A stretch of 64,000 nt of DNA from Aquipseudomonas alcaligenes_A (GTDB taxonomy: Bacteria > Pseudomonadota > Gammaproteobacteria > Pseudomonadales > Pseudomonadaceae): assembly GCA_048595745.1 (NCBI GenBank), contig CP184361.1; one strand, 5' to 3'. A model generated the notes under the pieces. The model searched no databases and was not told where the DNA came from. It saw only the letters and a list, made by a program, of their open reading frames with translations. Positions 1 to 8,617 of this stretch are shown piece after piece (position 1 is the stretch's first letter; every line of letters begins with the position of its first letter). The position numbers and the translations under genes are program-made.

Positions 1-323
1 AGGCCCAGCCCGGCCAGGGCATCGGCGGCCAGCACGGCGGCCGTCGGCGGGTCGGAATCCAGCCAGGTCTCGGCATCCTGCAGCAGGCCGTCGCGATAGG
101 CGGCGCCGAACGGCTGGCCGCTCAGCGCGGCGATGCGCTGGTCATGCGCCAGGATATGCTGGCGCAGCGGTCCGTTCAGACGCTGGCGCTGGGGGCCGCT
201 GAACAGTCCGCCGCCATGTAAGGCGATGCGCAGGCCGGGGATCTCGCCGGCCACCTGCAGCAGCGGGGCGGCGCCATAGCACCAGCCACACAGCGGGTCA
301 TACCAGTAGTGGATCACGGCCAC
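1..323 (-). CDS. DsbA-family thioredoxin-fold protein (3' end cut by the window)
   Basis: The reading frame runs off the left edge; about 107 N-terminal residues are visible. It begins V-A-V-I-H-Y-W-Y-D-P-L-C-G-W-C-Y-G. The CGWC dithiol motif sits right after the first beta strand, as in DsbA-like oxidoreductases of the FrnE/2-hydroxychromene-isomerase type. There is no signal peptide, so a cytoplasmic thiol oxidoreductase is likely (family inference). I chose the GTG at 323 because GGGAG lies seven bases upstream; a GTG at 317 is the alternative and would share GTGA with the upstream stop. It overlaps the end of the metallo-beta-lactamase-fold gene, so the two are probably co-transcribed. 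The substrate is unknown. Confidence 0.75.
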   Translation of the reverse strand, partial: MAVIHYWYDPLCGWCYGAAPLLQVAGEIPGLRIALHGGGLFSGPQRQRLNGPLRQHILAHDQRIAALSGQPFGAAYRDGLLQDAETWLDSDPPTAAVLAADALAGLG

Positions 324-1171
324 TGCATTTCTCCCTTGAGCACCTTGGCGCTCAGTTCCAGGCTGGATTCGCCCGGCAGGCCGGGGTAGCGGCGCTGCAT
401 GGCAGCGATCAGCGCGGCAGCATCCGGCGCCTGGCCCAGCTCCTGCTCCAGCGCCTTGAGGTAACCGCGGGTGAAGCGCAGGGCTGCCAGGGTGTGCGGC
501 ACGTCGCCCAGGTAGTGGCCGGGCACGACCACCGCCGGCTGCAGCGCCTCGATCCGCTCGAGCATCGCCAGCCAGTCGCGGCGCGCCTGCACGGTCTGGG
601 TATCGGCGGTCCACACGTGTTCGCCGGCGTCCACCAGCACGCCGCCGACCACGGCCTTGAGCGACGGAATCCACAGGGTGGTGCGCTCGGGATCGAGGCC
701 GATCACCTGCAGCGTCTCGCCTTCCAGGGTCAGGCTGTCGCCGGCCAGCACCTCGGGCAGGATCACCCGACTGGGCGCCGTGTCCTTGAGGATCGGTCCC
801 CAGTAGGCCAGCTTGCCGGCCTGGGTGGCGCGGATATGTTCGACGGTGGCGGCGGTGGCCAGCACCCGGGCCTCGGGGAAGGCCTCCTTGAGGGTCTGCA
901 GGCCGAAGTAGAAGTCCGGGTCGCCGTGGCTGATGTAGATGGTGGTCAGGCGCTTGCCGCTGGCCCGGACCAGGCGCACCAGCTCGGCGGCCTCGCGGGT
1001 GGAAAACTGCGCGTCGACCAGGATGGCCTCGCGCTCGCCGCTGATCAGGGTCGAGCTGACCGGGAACACCGCGGCCTCGCCGGGGTTGTACACCTGCAGC
1101 TGCAGGGGGGCGGCCTGGGTCAGGCCGGTGAGGGCGAGCAGGGCAGCGCCAAGAAGGGAACGAAGAGACAT
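314..1171 (-). CDS. Secreted metallo-beta-lactamase-fold hydrolase with altered metal motif
   Basis: A 285-residue protein. The first ~21 residues form a Sec signal peptide (MSLRSLLGAALLALTG..AA), pointing to the periplasm. The fold is suggested by VDAQFS near residue 52, the ISHGDPDFYFG segment at 80-90 and VVVPGHYLG near the C-terminus. The usual HxHxDH metal signature reads H82-x-D84-x-D86-F87 here, so two of its three histidines are replaced while the last Asp is kept. The ATG at 1171 was chosen over longer frames because it starts the signal peptide. It diverges from a LysR gene 103 bp away, which may control it, and overlaps the DsbA-family gene downstream. Substrate unknown. Confidence 0.85.
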   Translation of the reverse strand: MSLRSLLGAALLALTGLTQAAPLQLQVYNPGEAAVFPVSSTLISGEREAILVDAQFSTREAAELVRLVRASGKRLTTIYISHGDPDFYFGLQTLKEAFPEARVLATAATVEHIRATQAGKLAYWGPILKDTAPSRVILPEVLAGDSLTLEGETLQVIGLDPERTTLWIPSLKAVVGGVLVDAGEHVWTADTQTVQARRDWLAMLERIEALQPAVVVPGHYLGDVPHTLAALRFTRGYLKALEQELGQAPDAAALIAAMQRRYPGLPGESSLELSAKVLKGEMQWP

Positions 1172-1274
1172 GCGGACCTCGGGAATGGAGTGGGACGAGC
1201 CGCATCTTAGTTGCTCGAAAGCGTGCAAAAAGCCGGTTAACCTGACCATCTCTATTGCATGAATCGAGCGAATC

Positions 1275-2186
1275 ATGGACCGACTCACCGCCGCCCGGGT
1301 CTTCGTCGAAGTGGTCGAGCGCGGCAGCCAGACGGCCGCCGCCGAGCACCTGGACATGTCACGGGCGATGATCTCGCGCTACCTCGGCGAGCTGGAAAGC
1401 TGGGTCGGCGCACGCCTGCTGCACCGCACCACGCGCCGCCTGAGCCTCACCGGCATGGGCGCGGAGCTGCTGCCGCGCTGCCGCGACATGCTGGCCCTGG
1501 CCGACGAGCTGCAAAGCGCCGGCCAGCGCGTCAGCGGCCAGCTGGCCGGCACCCTGCGCATCGCCAGCAGCCAGTCCTTCGCCCAGGCCTGGCTGGCGCA
1601 GGCGGTTGCCGCCTTCGTCGAGCAGCATCCGGGGGTGGCCATCGACCTGCAGGTGAGCAGCCAGGCGGTCAACCTGGTGGAGGAACGCATCGACCTGGCC
1701 CTGCGCATCACCAACCAGCTCGACCCCAACCTGATCGCCCGGCGCCTGGCCACCTGTCACTCGGTGCTGTGCGCCGCGCCGGCCTACCTGGCGCGCCACG
1801 GCGTGCCGCAGACACCGGCGGAGCTGGCCCGGCACAACTGCCTGACCTACGCCTACTTCGGCCGCAGCCTGTGGCAGTTCGAGCGCGACGGCGAACCGAG
1901 CGGTGTACCGGTCAGCGGCAACATCAGCGCCAACGAATCCACCGTGCTGCTGGAGGCCAGCGTGGCCGGCGCCGGTATCAGCCTGCAGCCGCTCTATGCG
2001 GCGGCACCGCTGCTACGCGCCGGGCGTCTGGTGCAGCTGCTGCCGCAGTACCGTGCCGAGGCGCTGGGCATCCACGCCCTGTACGGCTCGCGGCGGCAGA
2101 TGCTGCCGGCCCTGCGCGCGCTGCTGGACTTCCTCGCCGCGCGGCTGCAGGCCGACCCGCACTGGGAAGAACAGCTCACCCCCTGA
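1275..2186 (+). CDS. LysR-family transcriptional regulator
   Basis: A 303-residue protein with an N-terminal winged helix-turn-helix (about 1-60: MDRLTAARVFVEVVERGSQTAAAEHL then the recognition helix SRAMISRYLGELE) and a periplasmic-binding-protein-like effector domain from about residue 90 to the end. Length and RTTRRLSLT motif are typical of the large AaeR/PtxR-like LysR group. It is divergent from the metallo-beta-lactamase-fold and DsbA-family pair, the classical layout for a LysR gene controlling its neighbour (inference). The effector cannot be deduced. Confidence 0.9.
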   Translation: MDRLTAARVFVEVVERGSQTAAAEHLDMSRAMISRYLGELESWVGARLLHRTTRRLSLTGMGAELLPRCRDMLALADELQSAGQRVSGQLAGTLRIASSQSFAQAWLAQAVAAFVEQHPGVAIDLQVSSQAVNLVEERIDLALRITNQLDPNLIARRLATCHSVLCAAPAYLARHGVPQTPAELARHNCLTYAYFGRSLWQFERDGEPSGVPVSGNISANESTVLLEASVAGAGISLQPLYAAAPLLRAGRLVQLLPQYRAEALGIHALYGSRRQMLPALRALLDFLAARLQADPHWEEQLTP

Positions 2187-2189
2187 ACG

Positions 2190-2221
2190 AAAAGGCCGGA
2201 GCCCCTGGCGGAGCTCCGGCC
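2190..2221 (-). terminator. Rho-independent terminator of the DUF1161 gene
   Basis: Perfect 9-bp inverted repeat GGCCGGAGC (2194-2202) / GCTCCGGCC (2213-2221). Read on the minus strand the stem is followed by TTTT, 20 bp past the DUF1161 stop codon. The plus-strand LysR gene also ends here and may use the stem. Confidence 0.75.
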
Positions 2222-2241
2222 CGATGCGTACCGCGCCGCGA

Positions 2242-2466
2242 TCAGCCGCGCTGGTAGACGATCTCCTTGCTGCCGGCGTCGCAGCTGCCAACCACCTGCT
2301 TGTCGCCGGCGCTGCCCTTGTCGACCACTTCCAGGCTGTAGGCGGCCACGCCCTTGGCCTTGAGCTTGGCGTCGATCTCCGCCTTGAGCTCCTCGCAGGG
2401 CTTGCCGGCGGCCAGTACGGAACCGGCCAGGGGGAGCAGGGCCAGGCCCAGCATCAGTCGTTTCAT
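2242..2466 (-). CDS. Small secreted DUF1161-family protein
   Basis: A 74-residue protein. Residues 1-20 (MKRLMLGLALLPLAGSVLAA) are a signal peptide, leaving a mature periplasmic protein of about 54 residues with two cysteines (KPCEEL and GSCDAG) that could form one disulfide. The pattern CEELKAEIDAKLKAKGV..YSLEVV matches the DUF1161 family of uncharacterised proteobacterial proteins. Start at 2466 chosen because AAGGAG precedes it and the signal peptide begins there. Function unknown; it has its own terminator and is likely monocistronic. Confidence 0.8.
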   Translation of the reverse strand: MKRLMLGLALLPLAGSVLAAGKPCEELKAEIDAKLKAKGVAAYSLEVVDKGSAGDKQVVGSCDAGSKEIVYQRG

Positions 2467-2557
2467 GTTCAACACTCCTTCGTCGATAAACGCGCGAGGC
2501 AACCCGCCCCGCACCCCTGCAGACTACCCGGGAACGCCGGGAAAATCCGTGCGCCGC

Positions 2558-2773
2558 TCAGCTGTTGCTGATACGGAAGCCGACCTTGAGGTCGACCTGG
2601 TAGTGCGCCACCTTGCCGTCGACGATATGGCCGCGGGTCTCGACCACCTCGAACCAGTCCATGTTACGCACGCTCTTGGCGCATTCGGCCAGGGCGTTGG
2701 CGATGGCATCCTCGATGCTCAGCTTGGAGGTACCGACGATTTCGATCTTCTTGTAAGTGCGGTGATCGGACAT
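2558..2773 (-). CDS. Dodecin (flavin-storage protein)
   Basis: A 71-residue protein of the dodecin family: MSDHRTYKKIEIVGTSKLSIEDAI, with W40 in the NMDWFEV motif and RGHIVDGKVAHYQVDLKVGF at the C-terminal strands. Dodecins form hollow dodecamers that bind FMN/FAD or CoA in the cytoplasm and buffer free flavin; the Trp stacks on the isoalloxazine ring (family knowledge). Full family length, ATG start with upstream AGGAACAG. It stands alone between the DUF1161 gene and trpI. Confidence 0.92.
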   Translation of the reverse strand: MSDHRTYKKIEIVGTSKLSIEDAIANALAECAKSVRNMDWFEVVETRGHIVDGKVAHYQVDLKVGFRISNS

Positions 2774-2820
2774 GGGCTGTTCCTCAGGCAGATGGACTCC
2801 TGTCTGAGGCTAGTCGAGAT

Positions 2821-3708
2821 TCAGCCGCCCAGCTCCCGCCCCAGCCACTGCGCCAGGCGCTCGGCGCGGCCGTCGCGGCTGCGCACCGGCACCCACAACG
2901 CCAGGCGCGCCGGGCTTTCGACGAAGCCCCAGGGCGCGACCAGCCGGCCGCCGGCCAGGTCATCGGCCACCAGCGGCTGCGGCGCGATGGCCACGCCGAG
3001 GCCGGCGGCGGCGGCCTCCAGCAGGTAATACAGGTGCTCGAAGCCCTGGCCCTGGCGCAGCGCCACCGGGTCCAGGCCCTGGGCCTGCGCCCACTGCGGC
3101 CAGGCCTGCGGGCGCGAGGCGGTGTGCAACAGCGGCTCGCCGAGCAGGGCGGCGGCGGGGCGCTCGGCCAGCTCGGCAAAGCGGGCGTAGCGCGGGCTCA
3201 GCACCGGGCCAATGCGCTCGGCGGCCAGTTCGTAGACCTGCATGTCCGCCGGCCAGGGCGGCGTGGCAAAACACAGGGTGGCGTCCACCCCGGGGCGGCG
3301 CGGGTCCAGCTCGCCCTCGCTGGCCGACAGCTGCAGGCGCAGCTCCGGCAGCTCGCGGTTGAGGCGATCCAGGCGCGGGATGAACCAGCGCGCCAGCAGG
3401 CTGCCGGGGCAGCCGAGCACGAAGGGCGCATCGTCCTGGCGCTGGCGCAGCTCGGCGCAGGCGCCGCGCAGGCGCTCGAAGGCATCAAAGGCGGCATCGC
3501 GCAGGCGCACGCCGGCATCGGTGAGTTTTACGCCACGGCCGTCCTTCACGAACAGCGCCAGGCCGAGCTGTTCTTCCAGCGCACGTATCTGCCGGCTCAC
3601 CGCGCCGTGGGTGACGCTCAGCTCCTCCGCCGCCTGGCTGACGCTCTGCAGGCGGGCAGCGGCCTCGAAGGCGCGCAGGGCATTCAGCGGGGGCAGTTCT
3701 CGGCTCAT
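2821..3708 (-). CDS. trpI: TrpI, LysR-type activator of trpBA
   Basis: A 295-residue LysR regulator: HTH at about 18-45 (SVSQAAEELSVTHGAVSRQIRALEEQLG) and substrate-binding domain from about 95. It is divergent from trpBA, the diagnostic pseudomonad arrangement where TrpI binds indoleglycerol phosphate and activates tryptophan synthase transcription (established for P. aeruginosa and P. putida). The GcvA-like HTH sequence fits TrpI. Identification rests on context plus family; the effector pocket was not examined residue by residue. Confidence 0.9.
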   Translation of the reverse strand: MSRELPPLNALRAFEAAARLQSVSQAAEELSVTHGAVSRQIRALEEQLGLALFVKDGRGVKLTDAGVRLRDAAFDAFERLRGACAELRQRQDDAPFVLGCPGSLLARWFIPRLDRLNRELPELRLQLSASEGELDPRRPGVDATLCFATPPWPADMQVYELAAERIGPVLSPRYARFAELAERPAAALLGEPLLHTASRPQAWPQWAQAQGLDPVALRQGQGFEHLYYLLEAAAAGLGVAIAPQPLVADDLAGGRLVAPWGFVESPARLALWVPVRSRDGRAERLAQWLGRELGG

Positions 3709-3750
3709 TGAATTGGTGAGTTTTTCTAACAGGTCAGCGCAATCTAATCG

Positions 3751-3779
3751 CTTTTCAGACCGGCAGCCAGGGGTAGAAT
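3751..3779 (+). promoter_or_regulatory. Putative activator-dependent trpBA promoter
   Basis: In the 112-bp trpI-trpB spacer a -10-like TAGAAT (3774-3779) lies 42 bp before the trpB ATG. Seventeen bases upstream the -35 position reads CTTTTC (3751-3756), a poor match to TTGACA, as expected for a promoter needing TrpI. The TrpI sites should lie just upstream, at about 3715-3755. Confidence 0.45.
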
Positions 3780-3820
3780 GGCGCCATCACCCGATTAGCC
3801 ACTCCCGCCAGGAGCCTGAC

Positions 3821-5032
3821 ATGACTTCATTCCGCAGCGGTCCCGACGCCAAGGGCCTGTTCGGCCGCTTCGGCGGCCAGTTCGTCGCCGAAACCCTGAT
3901 GCCGCTGATCAACCAGCTGGCCGCCGAGTATGAGAAGGCCAAGACCGACCCGGCCTTCCTCGAGGAGCTGGCCTATTTCCAGCGCGACTACATCGGCCGG
4001 GCCAGCCCGCTGTACTTCGCCGAGCGCCTGACCGAGCACTTCGGCGGGGCGAAGATCTACCTCAAGCGCGAAGACCTGAACCACACCGGCGCGCACAAGA
4101 TCAACAACTGCATCGGCCAGATCCTGCTGGCCAAGCGCATGGGCAAGCAGCGCATCATCGCCGAGACCGGCGCCGGCATGCACGGCGTGGCCACCGCCAC
4201 CGTGGCCGCGCGCTTCGGCATGCAGTGCGTGGTCTACATGGGCACCACCGACATCGACCGCCAGCAGGCCAACGTGTTCCGCATGAAGCTGCTCGGCGCC
4301 GAGGTGATTCCGGTCACCGCCGGCACTGGCACCCTCAAGGATGCGATGAACGAGGCCCTGCGCGACTGGGTGACCAACGTCCATAACACCTTCTACCTGA
4401 TCGGCACCGCCGCCGGCCCGCACCCGTACCCGGCCATGGTCCGCGACTTCCAGTCGGTGATCGGCAACGAAGTGCGTGAGCAGATCATGCAGAAGGAAGG
4501 GCGCCTGCCCGATTCGCTGGTCGCCTGCATCGGCGGCGGCTCCAACGCCATCGGCCTGTTCCACCCCTTCCTCGATGACGAAGGCGTGCAGATCGTCGGC
4601 GTCGAAGCAGCCGGCCACGGCATCGACACCGGCAAGCATGCCGCCAGCATGGCCGGCGGCGCGCCGGGCGTGCTGCACGGCAACCGCACCTTCCTGCTGC
4701 AGGACGCCGACGGCCAGATCACCGATGCCCACTCGATCTCCGCCGGCCTCGACTACCCGGGAGTCGGCCCCGAACACGCCTGGTTGCACGAGATCAAGCG
4801 CGTCGAATACGTGCCCTGCACCGATGACGAAGCGCTGCAGGCGTTCCACCAGTGCTGCCGCCTGGAAGGCATCATCCCCGCGCTGGAGTCGGCCCACGCC
4901 CTGGCCGAAGCCTTCAAGCGCGCGGCCAAGCTGCCCAAGGAGCACCTGATGGTGGTCAACCTGTCCGGCCGCGGCGACAAGGACATGCAGACCGTGATGC
5001 ACCACATGAGCGAACAGGAGAAGCACGCATGA
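3821..5032 (+). CDS. trpB: Tryptophan synthase beta chain
   Basis: A 403-residue protein catalysing indole plus L-serine to L-tryptophan with PLP, in an alpha2beta2 complex with TrpA. The Schiff-base lysine is K93 in NHTGAHKINN; the PLP-phosphate loop is GGGSNAIGLF near residue 235. Length is normal for the family. The start at 3821 (MTSFRSGPDAKG) follows AGGAGCC and the TrpI promoter region. The stop overlaps the trpA start (ATGA), indicating translational coupling. The other trp genes are not in the window, as in other pseudomonads where trpBA is a separate unit. Confidence 0.98.
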   Translation: MTSFRSGPDAKGLFGRFGGQFVAETLMPLINQLAAEYEKAKTDPAFLEELAYFQRDYIGRASPLYFAERLTEHFGGAKIYLKREDLNHTGAHKINNCIGQILLAKRMGKQRIIAETGAGMHGVATATVAARFGMQCVVYMGTTDIDRQQANVFRMKLLGAEVIPVTAGTGTLKDAMNEALRDWVTNVHNTFYLIGTAAGPHPYPAMVRDFQSVIGNEVREQIMQKEGRLPDSLVACIGGGSNAIGLFHPFLDDEGVQIVGVEAAGHGIDTGKHAASMAGGAPGVLHGNRTFLLQDADGQITDAHSISAGLDYPGVGPEHAWLHEIKRVEYVPCTDDEALQAFHQCCRLEGIIPALESAHALAEAFKRAAKLPKEHLMVVNLSGRGDKDMQTVMHHMSEQEKHA

Positions 5033-5838
5033 GCCGCCTGCAGAGCCGCTTTGCCGAGCTGAAAGAACAGAACCGCGCCGCGCTGGTGACCTTCGTCACC
5101 GCCGGTGACCCTGACTACGCCAGCAGCCTGGAAATCCTCAAGGGTCTGCCGGCCGCCGGCGCCGACGTGATCGAGCTGGGCATGCCCTTCACCGACCCGA
5201 TGGCCGATGGCCCGGCGATCCAGCTGGCCAACATCCGCGCCCTGGCAGCGAAGCAGAACCTGCCGAAGACCCTGCAGATGGTCCGCGAATTCCGCGTCAC
5301 CGACAGCAGCACGCCGCTGGTGCTGATGGGCTACTACAACCCGATCTTCGCCTACGGTGTCGAGCGCTTCATCGCCGACGCGAAGGAAGCCGAGGTCGAC
5401 GGCCTGATCATCGTCGACCTGCCGCCGGAACATAACGACGAGCTGTGCGAGCCGGCTCAGGCCGCCGGTCTGGACTTCATCCGCCTGACCACCCCGACCA
5501 CCGACGACCAGCGCCTGCCCACCGTGCTCAACGGCAGCTCGGGCTTCGTTTACTACGTCTCGGTAGCCGGCGTGACCGGTGCTGGCGCGGCCACCATGGA
5601 CCACGTCGAACAGGCCGTCGCCCGCCTGCGCCGCCATACCGACCTGCCGCTGTGCATCGGCTTCGGCATCCGCACCCCCGAGCATGCCGCCGACGTGGCG
5701 CGCCGCGCCGATGGCGTGGTGGTGGGCTCGGCACTGGTCGACCAGATCGCCAAGGCCGAATCGCCGGCCCAGGCTATCGACGGCGTGCTGAGCCTGTGCG
5801 CCCAGCTGGCCGAAGGGGTACGCGGCGCGCGCCACTGA
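5029..5838 (+). CDS. trpA: Tryptophan synthase alpha chain
   Basis: A 269-residue TIM-barrel enzyme that cleaves indole-3-glycerol phosphate to indole and glyceraldehyde-3-phosphate and channels indole to TrpB. Catalytic acids are visible as E49 (IELGMPF) and D60 (MADGPAIQ); YYNPIFAYG and the phosphate-binding GFGIRTPE also match the family. Start ATG at 5029 overlaps the trpB stop by four bases. A GC-rich inverted repeat follows the stop. Confidence 0.98.
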   Translation: MSRLQSRFAELKEQNRAALVTFVTAGDPDYASSLEILKGLPAAGADVIELGMPFTDPMADGPAIQLANIRALAAKQNLPKTLQMVREFRVTDSSTPLVLMGYYNPIFAYGVERFIADAKEAEVDGLIIVDLPPEHNDELCEPAQAAGLDFIRLTTPTTDDQRLPTVLNGSSGFVYYVSVAGVTGAGAATMDHVEQAVARLRRHTDLPLCIGFGIRTPEHAADVARRADGVVVGSALVDQIAKAESPAQAIDGVLSLCAQLAEGVRGARH

Positions 5839-5849
5839 CGCTCCACGCA

Positions 5850-5877
5850 GGCGCCGCCCCTGCCGCCGGGCGGCGCC
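5850..5877 (+). terminator. GC-rich hairpin after trpA, possible terminator
   Basis: Perfect 10-bp inverted repeat GGCGCCGCCC (5850-5859) / GGGCGGCGCC (5868-5877), 11 bp past the trpA stop. There is no T-tract, so it may act only as a 3'-end stabiliser or a weak terminator. Confidence 0.45.
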
Positions 5878-5940
5878 GCGATTGACAGCACCCCCAGGCT
5901 TGCCGAAGCTGCAACTAAACCCGCCACGTTGCAGGTTCAC

Positions 5941-7359
5941 ATGGTCTTCCTGGCCCGCCTCAAGCCGTTCACACCCTACGCCGTCCTCCTCTTGCTGACG
6001 GTCGGGCTGACACTGGCCGGGATTTTCACTCGCGCCTTCGAGTCGCTGGCCCTGTTCTGGCCGGTCAATGCCATCCTGCTCGGCCTCCTGCTGCGCCACC
6101 CACCCCTGGCCCGACCGCTGGGCTGGGGCCTGCTCTATCTCGGCATGCTGGCCACCGACCTGGCCACCGGCAACAGCTGGGAGAAGGCGCTGTGGATGAA
6201 CCTATGCAACCTGGGGTTGATCCTGGTCGGCTGGCTGCTGCTGCGCCGGCAGAGCAAAGCCATGCTGCGCCTCGCACAGCCGCAGGGCTTGATGCTGCTG
6301 TTCGTCGCCTGCGTCAGCGGTGCCGGCGTCGCGGCTACCCTGGCCGCCCTGGAACACAAGGGCTGGGATATCTGGCAGACCTGGTTCGGCGAGCAGTTCT
6401 CCACCGGCCTGCTGTTGCTGCCGGTGATTCTCAGCGCCCCCGACCATCCCTGGCGGACCCTGCGCTACCTGCTACGCCGTATTCGCACCGCCGACCTCTG
6501 GCCCCTGCTGGCACTGGGCCTGGCGCTAGTGGCCATGCTACTGGTTGGCGGCCCTGGCGCCGTGGTTTTCCCACTGCTGCCACTGCTCTGGTGTGCCATG
6601 CGCTTCCGCCCCTTCGTGGTCGCCTTGCTCGGCTTCATCAGCGGCGTGACCGAAATCGTGATGACCGCGAGCAACCTGGCCCATTTCGGCGTCCTGGGCG
6701 ACAGCGCCAGTATCGATACCCTGACCTCGGCGCGACTGGGTATCGCCATCCTGGTGCTGGGACCGCTGTGGGTGGCATCCGTCAACACCCTTAACCGGCG
6801 CCTGATGGCACGCCTGCACCGTCGCGCCAACCACGACTTCCTCACCGGCACGCTCAACCGCAGCGCCCTCAGCCTGCGCGCGGAAGAGCTGCTGGAGCAC
6901 CGCCGTCGGCACAGCGACGCGCCGCCGATGACCGTGCTGCTGCTCGACCTTGACCACTTCAAGCTGATCAACGACCGCCACGGCCACGCCACTGGCGACC
7001 GGGTGCTGCGCGCCTTTGCCGGTCTGCTGCACGAGCAGTTGCGCCAACAGGACCTGCTGGGGCGTCTGGGCGGCGAGGAGTTCGCCGTGGTGCTGCCGGG
7101 TATTGCACTCGACGAGGCACGCCTGATCGCCGAGCGTCTGCGCCGCCGTGTCGAAGCCATGATCCTGGCGACCAACGATGGCGAGTCCCTGCGCGTCACC
7201 GTCAGCATCGGTGTCAGCCAGCTGCGCCCGGACGACGACGATGGCTCGCTGGACCAGGTACTCGAACGCGCCGACGAGGCGCTTTACCGGGCCAAGGCCA
7301 ACGGACGCAACCGCATCGAGCTCAGCGCAGACGAGGCGCCAGAGCTGCCAGCACGCTGA
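5941..7359 (+). CDS. Membrane-bound diguanylate cyclase (MASE-type sensor plus GGDEF)
   Basis: A 472-residue protein. Residues ~1-285 hold about eight hydrophobic segments (MASE1-like membrane sensor); the GGDEF domain runs from ~298 (DFLTGTLNR) to ~460. The active-site loop is GGEEF (~377-381), and RQQD lies exactly five residues before it, an intact inhibitory I-site RxxD. It should therefore make c-di-GMP from two GTP and be product-inhibited (family knowledge). No EAL domain is present. ATG at 5941 is preferred to a TTG at 5929. The 3' end overlaps the convergent M14 gene by 38 bp. Signal sensed unknown. Confidence 0.9.
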   Translation: MVFLARLKPFTPYAVLLLLTVGLTLAGIFTRAFESLALFWPVNAILLGLLLRHPPLARPLGWGLLYLGMLATDLATGNSWEKALWMNLCNLGLILVGWLLLRRQSKAMLRLAQPQGLMLLFVACVSGAGVAATLAALEHKGWDIWQTWFGEQFSTGLLLLPVILSAPDHPWRTLRYLLRRIRTADLWPLLALGLALVAMLLVGGPGAVVFPLLPLLWCAMRFRPFVVALLGFISGVTEIVMTASNLAHFGVLGDSASIDTLTSARLGIAILVLGPLWVASVNTLNRRLMARLHRRANHDFLTGTLNRSALSLRAEELLEHRRRHSDAPPMTVLLLDLDHFKLINDRHGHATGDRVLRAFAGLLHEQLRQQDLLGRLGGEEFAVVLPGIALDEARLIAERLRRRVEAMILATNDGESLRVTVSIGVSQLRPDDDDGSLDQVLERADEALYRAKANGRNRIELSADEAPELPAR

Positions 7360-8446
7360 ACACCGCCTGGGCCAGCCCCCTGGAGCGCGCGCCGTTCCAG
7401 CCGGTACGCGGCTGCGGGCAGTCGTCGTGGTCCTTGAACGGCATCTCGATGGTGAAGGCCAGGCAGTCGTAGGTCTGCCCGACCCAGTTGCAGGCCAGCG
7501 CCAGGTTGGCATGGCCCGGTTCGTCGCGCGGATAGCCGTGGACGGTCTGGAACTCGCCGGCAGCCACCAGGCGCTCGCGGAACTCCCGCTCCAGCGCATC
7601 CAGCCGTGGACTGAAGCCGGGGTTGCCCTCGCAGCCGGCGGCGAACACGTGGGGGATTTCCTCGTCGCCGTGGATATCCAGGAAGCCGTCCACGCCGATG
7701 CGCGCCATCTGCTGCTGGACGAACAGCACCTCGGGGCTGCGCTCGGCCGAAGGCCCCTGCCAGGCGCGGTTGAGGTCCTGGCCGGCGGCGTTGGTGCGCA
7801 GGTTGCCGAGGAAGGCGCCGTCCGGGTTCATGTGCGGCACCAGGTACAGGTCGGCCTCGGCCAGCAGGGCGCGCAGCACGTCGTCCGGCTGCTCCAGGCG
7901 CTCGATCAGGCCCTCCATGAACCACTCGGCCATGTGCTCGCCGGGGTGCTGCTGGGCGATCAGCCAGATCTTGCGCGGCGCGGTGGCCGTGCCACGCACC
8001 TGCAGCAGCGGCAGTTCGCGGCCCTGCAGGCTGCTGCCGCAGGCGACCAGGGCAACGTTGGGCAGCGCCAGGGCGCGCACCAGCAGCCGGGCATGGCGCG
8101 CCCGGCTGTAGGGCTCGAAGTAGGCGAAGCGAGCGCTGGGCTGCTCGGCCGTCAGCTGGAAATGCAGCCCGCCCTCGTCATAGGTGGTCGGCACGCGGAA
8201 CCAGTCCTCGCCGTCGTAACTGGCCACCGCCTGGTAGCCGGCCCAGGCGTTCTTGTAGCTGGACTGAGGCGCGTTCTCCAGGCTGAAGCGGTGCGTCTGC
8301 CCCGGCGTCAGGCCCTCGGCGAGGAAGTGGAACCACTGGAAATGCTCGCTGGCGAAGTCCTTGCGGATGGCCAGGCGCACCCGGCTCGGGTCGCTGGCGT
8401 CCAGCACCTGGATGTTGCCGCTGTCGAAGTCGCTGCGAATCTGCAT
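7322..8446 (-). CDS. M14-family zinc carboxypeptidase (cytosolic carboxypeptidase type)
   Basis: A 374-residue protein without signal peptide. Residues ~1-125 are a beta-rich N-terminal domain (SSYKNAW.GYQAVASYDGEDW) and ~130-374 the M14 catalytic domain. Zinc ligands H167xxE170 (QQHPGEHM) and H259 (DIHGDEE), substrate-binding N/R in LRTNAAGQDLNR and the catalytic Glu E334 (FTIEMPF) are all visible, so it should be active. The architecture matches the CCP/AGTPBP1-like M14 subfamily; bacterial members' substrates are poorly known. ATG at 8446 chosen because the family's N-terminus MQIRSDFDSG starts there. It overlaps the diguanylate cyclase gene tail to tail. Confidence 0.88.
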   Translation of the reverse strand: MQIRSDFDSGNIQVLDASDPSRVRLAIRKDFASEHFQWFHFLAEGLTPGQTHRFSLENAPQSSYKNAWAGYQAVASYDGEDWFRVPTTYDEGGLHFQLTAEQPSARFAYFEPYSRARHARLLVRALALPNVALVACGSSLQGRELPLLQVRGTATAPRKIWLIAQQHPGEHMAEWFMEGLIERLEQPDDVLRALLAEADLYLVPHMNPDGAFLGNLRTNAAGQDLNRAWQGPSAERSPEVLFVQQQMARIGVDGFLDIHGDEEIPHVFAAGCEGNPGFSPRLDALEREFRERLVAAGEFQTVHGYPRDEPGHANLALACNWVGQTYDCLAFTIEMPFKDHDDCPQPRTGWNGARSRGLAQAVFSVLAALAPRLR

Positions 8447-8617
8447 GGCCTGCCCCTGACGATGAAAACCGCGAGGATAGCCGTCGGCAGGCCCCGGCGC
8501 ATGTCCGGCCGGCGCGCATGTCGCATCCACGCAACTCGGCTACGCATCGATTGCCGCGCCACGGCTGGCGCGCCAGACTCAGATAATGACCCCGCGATTC
8601 TTGCCCGAGCAGCAACA

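Noticed and set aside
1204..1240. TTGCAC / TAAGAT promoter for the metallo-beta-lactamase-fold gene on the minus strand
   Set aside because: Spacer is only about 13 bp, incompatible with sigma70.
3709..3820. trp leader peptide/attenuator before trpB
   Set aside because: No Trp-rich small ORF or terminator/antiterminator stems; the divergent TrpI gene explains regulation.
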